Shown here: in pieces, positions 6,634 to 10,873 of the stretch
Layout: every line of letters starts with the position of its first letter
How positions within the stretch are numbered: the first letter of the stretch is position 1
Assembly: GCA_020442225.1 (NCBI GenBank)
Contig: JAGRKR010000577.1
Span: forward strand, 1-10,873
DNA: 10,873 bases
Source: Hyphomicrobiaceae bacterium
GTDB taxonomy: Bacteria; Pseudomonadota; Alphaproteobacteria; Rhizobiales; Hyphomicrobiaceae
Direction: 5' to 3'
Notes under the pieces: model-generated
Told to the model about the DNA's origin: nothing
What the model saw: only the letters and a program-made list of their open reading frames with translations
Database searches by the model: none
Position numbers and translations under genes: made by a program

Positions 6634-6868
6634 ATGGCCCGCGCGAAGAATTCGCTGCGCCCACAAATCCAATTCTCAGACAATTACACATTCTCAAGAC
6701 TGATGATTAATTTGTGTATTTCTTCGTGACGCGAGTTATAGGAATTTTAGCTCATTGCGGCAATTATGTCCTCTAGTTGCAATTCCAGTAATTGCAACCG
6801 GAGCGGCCCACTACGCCGCGCAGCATTCTCCGAGCCCCTTGTCCCGTATTGCGTAAAGAGATCTCATA
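6634..6868 (+). promoter_or_regulatory. AT-rich regulatory region upstream of the adaptor/GT2 operon
   Basis: This non-coding stretch is far more AT-rich (about 6660-6795) than its surroundings. It contains GTTGCAATT (6776-6784) and AATTGCAAC (6790-6798), a perfect 9-5-9 inverted repeat, and upstream ATTGC-G-GCAAT (6754-6764) with the same core. That gives four TTGCAAT-like half sites within 45 bp, which looks like an operator. A weak -35 TTGCGG (6755-6760) with a -10-like TGCAAT (6778-6783) at 17 nt would place the promoter inside the operator. The binding protein is unknown. Confidence 0.5.
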
Positions 6869-8464
6869 ATGCTCGCCAACAGCTCCTCCTTCGTGCAAAG
6901 CCTCACCGCCTGCATCGTCGTCGCCTATGTGGTCTTCTGCTTCCTTTATGGATACGCCAGTCTCAAGACGCGCCGGGCGGCGGCGGCCCGCAATCCAGGC
7001 CCAGCGACCAGCAGTGCGTCCGCTAATCTTGGAACGGCCCGTTGGGGCAAGCATCTTGCCATGGTGCTCGGCGTCCTGCTGACCCCTGCGGCCCTCCTGG
7101 CGGCGCTGCTCAGCCTCGCATCACGTGAGCGGGCGGGAATCGTCGAGGCCTACAATCTCTTCGTCGTCCCCTATCGCGCCGATGCCGCGCCCGCCTATCT
7201 CGCCGACCGAGGTCGAATCGGCCGCCAGCAGGTCGTCGCGCGCTTCTCCTCCGATACGCACGAGCATCGTCTGGCCGCCCGCAAGGCGCGCTGGCAGGAA
7301 CTCGTCGCGAGCCGCGAGGCGCTGAAAACCGCGCCGCTGCTGCGCGCCTCGGATCTGGTGCTCAAGGTCCAGACGGAAGAGCAGCGACTGACGCAGATCG
7401 AACAGCGGCTCGCCGAGTTGACCCGCTCCTCGTTCTCCCTGAGCCAGCAGATGATCGCCACCCACACCACCTGGCAGAATGCCCGCAACGATCTTGCAGC
7501 CAGGCTCCCGACGCTCGAGGCCAGCATCGCCGCCCAGACGGCCGAGCTCGCGCAGAGGGCTCGGCACCATGCCCGCATCGCCAAGCTGCAGTCGCGCGGC
7601 TTTGCCACGGTCACGCAACTCGATCAGGCCGCGCTGGCGAAAGCGCTGGCACAGCACGCGCTCAAGGGCGCCGTCGACGGCCGCGACAAGACGACGGCGG
7701 CCATCGCCATGCTCGACGACGGCCAACGCCGCACCGAGGCCCTCCTGCGTGCCGAGATCGCCAAGGTCGCCGGGGAGATCGCCGCCTACGAACGGCGACG
7801 TCAGCCGGTCCTGGAGGTGCTGGCCGAAGCCCGCACGGCGCTCGAACACAACAAGGTGGAGGCGCGTCGCCAGCGCAAGCACGAGCTCGAGGCCGCCACG
7901 GCGCGCATCACCGCGCTCGAGAAGGAGTTGGCCATCCTCACCGCACAATCCGAGGTGAAGTCGCCGATCAGCGGACGCGTCATTTACCGCAGCGAGATGT
8001 CGTCGGCTCTGACCGGCTCGCTGCCGCTCCTGGTCGTGGCTTCCCAGTACGGCTTCGTCATGCGGCTCGACATGCTCCGTGACGAGCTGGCCGGCCTGAA
8101 GCAGGAGATGTACGGCCGCAACACCTTCGACGTGGTCATCGACGACGGCAGCACACGTCGCCTGGTCAAGGCGAGCATCGTGCGCATCGACGATCGCCTG
8201 GTCGACCGCAAGCGCGTGACCGTGGCCTTCGGCCTCGACGTTCCCGACGACATGCTCGTGCGCATGGCGCTCAAGGGCACGACGCCGCGCGCGCACCTGC
8301 GCTGGAACCCCTCGACGGTCTCGGTGCTGCGTTCGCGCGTCGCGCAGATCTTCAAGTTGTTCTCCGGCGATGCGGCCGTCGCAAGCGAGCCTCGGCCGGC
8401 CAAGCCGACCGCCCAGACCAAGCCACAAAGCCCGACGCCCGTCCGCGTCGAGTTCGCCCTCTGA
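6869..8464 (+). CDS. HlyD-like membrane adaptor (periplasmic adaptor / co-polymerase)
   Basis: Predicted 531 aa, starting at ATG 6869 after a weak AGAG SD. Two hydrophobic segments (about residues 8-32 and 62-85) are joined by a basic linker, so the body lies outside the membrane. Next comes a short half-lipoyl-like strand region (about 113-130, 'GRIGRQQVVARF'), then long helical heptad-rich coiled coils (about 130-190 and 205-360) rich in Ala, Arg, Glu and Leu. The second half-lipoyl motif is 'VKSPISGRV' (363-371), followed by a beta-barrel-like region to about 480 and a Pro/Lys/Thr-rich tail. This is the layout of HlyD/MFP adaptors. The two N-terminal TMs and the following glycosyltransferase gene 15 nt downstream point to polymer secretion, as with Sinorhizobium BgsB or alginate Alg44. 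There is no PilZ domain and no outer-membrane partner gene here. Confidence 0.85.
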   Translation: MLANSSSFVQSLTACIVVAYVVFCFLYGYASLKTRRAAAARNPGPATSSASANLGTARWGKHLAMVLGVLLTPAALLAALLSLASRERAGIVEAYNLFVVPYRADAAPAYLADRGRIGRQQVVARFSSDTHEHRLAARKARWQELVASREALKTAPLLRASDLVLKVQTEEQRLTQIEQRLAELTRSSFSLSQQMIATHTTWQNARNDLAARLPTLEASIAAQTAELAQRARHHARIAKLQSRGFATVTQLDQAALAKALAQHALKGAVDGRDKTTAAIAMLDDGQRRTEALLRAEIAKVAGEIAAYERRRQPVLEVLAEARTALEHNKVEARRQRKHELEAATARITALEKELAILTAQSEVKSPISGRVIYRSEMSSALTGSLPLLVVASQYGFVMRLDMLRDELAGLKQEMYGRNTFDVVIDDGSTRRLVKASIVRIDDRLVDRKRVTVAFGLDVPDDMLVRMALKGTTPRAHLRWNPSTVSVLRSRVAQIFKLFSGDAAVASEPRPAKPTAQTKPQSPTPVRVEFAL

Positions 8465-8479
8465 GCGGAGACAGTGATC

Positions 8480-9913
8480 ATGACCCAACCCGCAACCAAG
8501 ATCGCGGCCACTCCGGTGCCCGAAGTCGCCGACGACCAGGTGCAGATGACAGAGATCGTCATCTACTCGCTGGTGATGGCGACCATGCTCGGCGCCATCG
8601 CGCTGCTGTTCAGCGAGCTCATGACGTTCAGCGCCTCGCTCGACGCGCTGAGCAACGTCTCGCTGAGCGACAGCTACATCCTCATCGCGCGGCTCGCCGC
8701 CGGCATCGTCATCCTGCTGCTGCTGAAGGAAGCCGGCGTGGCGCTTCTGGCGTACCGCCAAATGGTGCTGACGGCCACCGCGAGCACGCCGGAACTGCAC
8801 GCGCCCGCGCGGACCGGCAAGACGGCTTCCATCATCGTTCCGGCCTACAACGAGGCGGAGACGATCGAGCGGACGCTGGCCTCGCTTCTCAAGAGCAGCT
8901 ATCCCATCCTCGATATCGTGATCGTCGACGACGGCTCCACCGACGAGACGCTCGCCAAGGCGCAAACGGCTGCCGCACGCAGCACGCGCGTGCCGGTCAC
9001 GGTGCTCACCCAGGCGAACGGCGGCAAATGGCGGGCGCTCAACCGCGGCATCGCCGCCAGCAAGGGTGAGCTGGTGCTGTGTGTCGACGCCGACAGCATG
9101 ATCGACGCCGACGCATTGTCGATCATGGTGCCGCATTTCGACGACGCCGGGGTCGCCGCTGTCTGCGGTCAGGTCTCTGTGCGCAACAAGCGCGGGCTCA
9201 TCGCGCGCCTGCAGGCGCTCGAATATGTCGTGGCAAACGGCAGCGCCCGCACGGCGCAGAGCGGCGATGGCTGCGTCCTGATCGTGCCCGGGCCGATCGG
9301 CTTGTTCCGTCGCGCGATCCTGGATCAGGTGCGCCAGACGTTCTTCGCCGATGGCGAGACATGGCGCGGCGAGGTCGTCACGGGTCCATTCTCGCCGCAC
9401 ACCTTCGCCGAGGACTTCGAACTCTCGGTCATGATCGGGTCTATCGGCGGGCGCGTCGTCTACGAGCCAGCGGCCAAGGCGCGGACCATGGTGCCGGAGA
9501 CGTTGCGCGAGTTGCTGAGCCAGCGATATCGCTGGATCCGCGGCTCGATGCAGGTGAACGCCCGATTTCACGATCTCGAGTGGAGCAGCAAGGGCGGCAG
9601 CGGCGCACTCCGGCGCTGGATGACGATCGCCGGTATCGGTGATCTCTACGTCGTGCCGATCGCCGGGCTGCTGCTCATGGCGACTGCCGTGTGGGCGCTG
9701 CTGCTCGGCGAGGTCGCGAGCCTGCTCTCGCTGTGGATCCTGGTCTGGCTGATCCACGCCTCGGCGGCGATCATGTTCATTCGCTCGCATGGCGAGGATC
9801 TGTCGCTGGCGCTGCTGTCGCCATTGCAGAGCCTGTACGGCGCCGTCATCCTCACGGGTGTGTGGACACATGCCTTCATCGATCAGGTGACCGGTCGCGC
9901 CATGAAGTGGTAG
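8480..9913 (+). CDS. Processive-type GT2 family membrane glycosyltransferase (exopolysaccharide synthase)
   Basis: Predicted 477 aa. I prefer ATG 8480, with GCGGAG 9 nt upstream, over GTG 8474, which is too close to that SD. Two N-terminal TM segments (about 27-49 and 66-92) precede a GT-A domain, and about three TM segments follow (389-410, 412-434, 445-463). Catalytic motifs are complete: VDDGS (D150, D151), DAD (D203, D205), AED (E311, D312 as general base region) and QRYRW (348-352). NGGK (180-183) and 'ALNRGI' are as in PgaC, NodC and hyaluronan synthases. Such enzymes elongate a beta-linked polysaccharide from a nucleotide sugar in the inner membrane and extrude it. The sugar is not evident. 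The C-terminus ends soon after the last TM, so there is no extended c-di-GMP-binding tail. It is in an operon with the upstream adaptor gene. Confidence 0.92.
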   Translation: MTQPATKIAATPVPEVADDQVQMTEIVIYSLVMATMLGAIALLFSELMTFSASLDALSNVSLSDSYILIARLAAGIVILLLLKEAGVALLAYRQMVLTATASTPELHAPARTGKTASIIVPAYNEAETIERTLASLLKSSYPILDIVIVDDGSTDETLAKAQTAAARSTRVPVTVLTQANGGKWRALNRGIAASKGELVLCVDADSMIDADALSIMVPHFDDAGVAAVCGQVSVRNKRGLIARLQALEYVVANGSARTAQSGDGCVLIVPGPIGLFRRAILDQVRQTFFADGETWRGEVVTGPFSPHTFAEDFELSVMIGSIGGRVVYEPAAKARTMVPETLRELLSQRYRWIRGSMQVNARFHDLEWSSKGGSGALRRWMTIAGIGDLYVVPIAGLLLMATAVWALLLGEVASLLSLWILVWLIHASAAIMFIRSHGEDLSLALLSPLQSLYGAVILTGVWTHAFIDQVTGRAMKW

Positions 9914-9971
9914 GTCCCTCGCCGTCGCGCGGGAGCGATCCGCTGCCAGAAAACACATATCGGCAGGTTGC

Positions 9972-10001
9972 GGGGAATGCGCTGTCTTCAGCGCATTCCT
10001 C
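9972..10001 (+). terminator. Strong hairpin after the GT2 gene, probable terminator
   Basis: GGAATGCGCTG (9974-9984) and CAGCGCATTCC (9989-9999) form a perfect 11-bp stem with a TCTT loop, extendable by a G-U and a G-C pair. It lies about 60 nt past the GT2 stop. No T-run follows, so it may act with Rho or protect the 3' end rather than terminate alone. Confidence 0.5.
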
Positions 10002-10160
10002 CATCAATTGTCGCAGTTCCGACGGTTTCAGCCGACATCCGGCGCGCGCGCGCGACCATCGCGCGTCAAGCCGTCGCACAGGCTGACGGAATCTCCGCCG
10101 CTCGAACGTTGTTACTAGGACCGTCATCAGACGAGTCCTATGACAGGAGATTATGGACCA

Positions 10161-10454
10161 ATGAGAACACTCATCGCAGCTGCGGTGCTCGCCCTGGCCT
10201 CGACCGCGGCCTCGGCAGCCCCCGTCACCACGCATCAGGTGCCCACGATCGGCGAGCCGCAGATGACGCTGGCGCAGTACGATAGACGGCCGACCGACCG
10301 GCGCTGGCGCGACGGCCGCCCGCACCGCCACCGCTACGTTCCCGGCCGCCGCTACGACGCCCCGCCGCCGCGCTGGCGCCGGTACCACATGAGGCCGCGC
10401 GACTGGCGGCGTCGCGGCTGCATCATCGTCGGGCCGCTGTGGTTCTGCCCATAA
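10161..10454 (+). CDS. Small secreted Arg-rich protein (97 aa)
   Basis: The start is ATG 10161, with AGGAGA (10145-10150) upstream; this start gives a textbook Sec signal peptide (MRTLIAAAVLALASTAASA, cleavage after residue 19), while an upstream in-frame ATG at 10140 would not. The mature part of about 78 residues is dominated by Arg, Trp, Tyr and Pro, with repeated RRW/RWR/RRY motifs and a 'DAPPPRW' stretch. It ends in a hydrophobic 'GCIIVGPLWFCP' with two cysteines (C87, C96) that could form a disulphide. Similar Arg/Tyr-rich secreted mini-proteins are common in Hyphomicrobiales and have no established role. The composition suggests binding to anionic surface polymers, but that is a guess. 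It follows the polysaccharide genes but is separated from them by hairpins, so it is probably its own transcription unit. Confidence 0.8.
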   Translation: MRTLIAAAVLALASTAASAAPVTTHQVPTIGEPQMTLAQYDRRPTDRRWRDGRPHRHRYVPGRRYDAPPPRWRRYHMRPRDWRRRGCIIVGPLWFCP

Positions 10455-10495
10455 GGTAGCTGCGGCGCCGGCCGCCTGACGGTCGACGCCACGAG

Positions 10496-10531
10496 CCGCG
10501 CGGGAGACTTCGCGAGAAGTGTCCCGCGCGG
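10496..10531. terminator. Bidirectional terminator hairpin between the secreted protein gene and smc
   Basis: CCGCGCGGGA (10496-10505) pairs perfectly with TCCCGCGCGG (10522-10531). After one G-G mismatch, ACTTC (10507-10511) pairs with GAAGT (10516-10520) around a GCGA tetraloop of GNRA type. The element sits between two convergent genes and is followed on + by ATTCGTTT. It can serve both genes. Confidence 0.75.
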
Positions 10532-10538
10532 ATTCGTT

Positions 10539-10873
10539 TCAGGCCCGTCTGAGCTCGTCCTCGCCGGACTCGATAATGCGCTCAGCCGCCGCGAGATCGA
10601 CGGAAACGAGCTGGCTCACGCCCCGCTCACCCATCGTCACGCCGAACAGCCGCTGCATGCGGGCCATGGTCATCGGATGATGCGTGATGACGAGGAAGCG
10701 GGTATCCGTCTCGGACGCCATCCGCTCCATCATCGAGCAGAACCGATCCACGTTGGCGTCGTCGAGGGGCGCGTCCACCTCGTCGAGCACGCAGATCGGC
10801 GCGCGGTTGGTGAGGAACACGGCGAAGATCAGCGCCATCGCGGTCAGCGCCTGCTCGCCGCCCGAAAGCAGCG
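10539..10873 (-). CDS. smc: Chromosome segregation ATPase SMC, C-terminal end (5'-truncated)
   Basis: About 111 residues are visible, running off the right edge; full SMC is about 1,150 residues. The fragment begins in the ABC signature '[14 protein letters not shown]' and continues with Walker B and D-loop '[19 protein letters not shown]'. It then has the switch region '[14 protein letters not shown]' and the '[19 protein letters not shown]' segment typical of bacterial SMC C-terminal heads. SMC with ScpA/ScpB organises and segregates the chromosome. The D-loop form (DEVDAPLD) is specific to SMC rather than RecN or SbcC. The stop lies 7 nt from the terminator hairpin. Confidence 0.95.
   Translation of the reverse strand, partial: LLSGGEQALTAMALIFAVFLTNRAPICVLDEVDAPLDDANVDRFCSMMERMASETDTRFLVITHHPMTMARMQRLFGVTMGERGVSQLVSVDLAAAERIIESGEDELRRA

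Noticed and set aside
6766..7026. Possible 86-codon ORF upstream of and overlapping the adaptor gene
   Set aside because: It begins inside the inverted-repeat region, overlaps the adaptor start by over 150 nt, and has a Ser/Arg/Leu-rich product with no SD.
7121..9958. Open frame of 945 codons on the minus strand opposite the adaptor/GT2 operon
   Set aside because: The same GC-shadow effect; composition is His/Arg/Asp/Gly-rich without domains, and both plus-strand genes are clearly real.
10041..10054. GC-alternating run as a simple-sequence or phase-variable tract
   Set aside because: It is short (about 14 nt), lies outside genes and is better explained as one arm of a stem-loop.

Overview
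The window looks like chromosomal DNA of a high-GC alphaproteobacterium, probably in the Hyphomicrobiales (Rhizobiales). The reasons are strongly GC-biased third codon positions, a divergent acdS / Lrp-type regulator pair of the rhizobial type, an SMC tail of alphaproteobacterial flavour, and an Arg-rich secreted mini-protein of a kind common in that order. The assignment is an inference; no rRNA or other taxonomic marker is present. I see no integrase, transposase, CRISPR array or phage gene.

Layout, left to right. (1) The 3' part of a CobW/COG0523 metal-chaperone GTPase gene (+) abuts, stop to stop, a gene for a two-TM membrane protein of unknown function (-). (2) A 312-bp non-coding divergent region leads into a long gene (+) for a fused multi-TM / spermidine-synthase-like protein. 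(3) A tRNA-Glu(UUC) gene (+) with a good promoter follows. (4) An ACC deaminase gene, acdS (-), is divergent from an Lrp/AsnC regulator gene (+), most simply acdR. Their 126-bp shared region carries overlapping -10 elements and a partial Lrp-like site. (5) A 73-residue unknown protein gene (+) has its Shine-Dalgarno inside a two-tier inverted repeat and is flanked by a 16-bp direct repeat. (6) An AT-rich regulatory stretch carries TTGCAATT-type inverted repeats upstream of a two-gene operon (+): a HlyD-like membrane adaptor and a processive-type GT2 glycosyltransferase. This pair looks like an exopolysaccharide synthase and secretion module. (7) A gene for a small secreted Arg-rich protein (+) converges on the C-terminal end of smc (-), with a long bidirectional terminator hairpin between them.

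How the genes work together: acdS and its regulator form one unit that degrades the ethylene precursor ACC to 2-oxobutyrate and ammonia, a trait of plant-associated bacteria. The adaptor/GT2 pair probably makes and exports a surface polysaccharide, which would also fit a plant- or surface-associated life. The other genes look independent.

The least explained parts are the adaptor/GT2 pair (polymer unknown), the structured leader of the 73-aa gene with its flanking repeat, and the fused SpeE-like membrane protein (reaction unknown). I see no clear evidence for a wholly new system. All statements come from reading the sequence; no database search was run.
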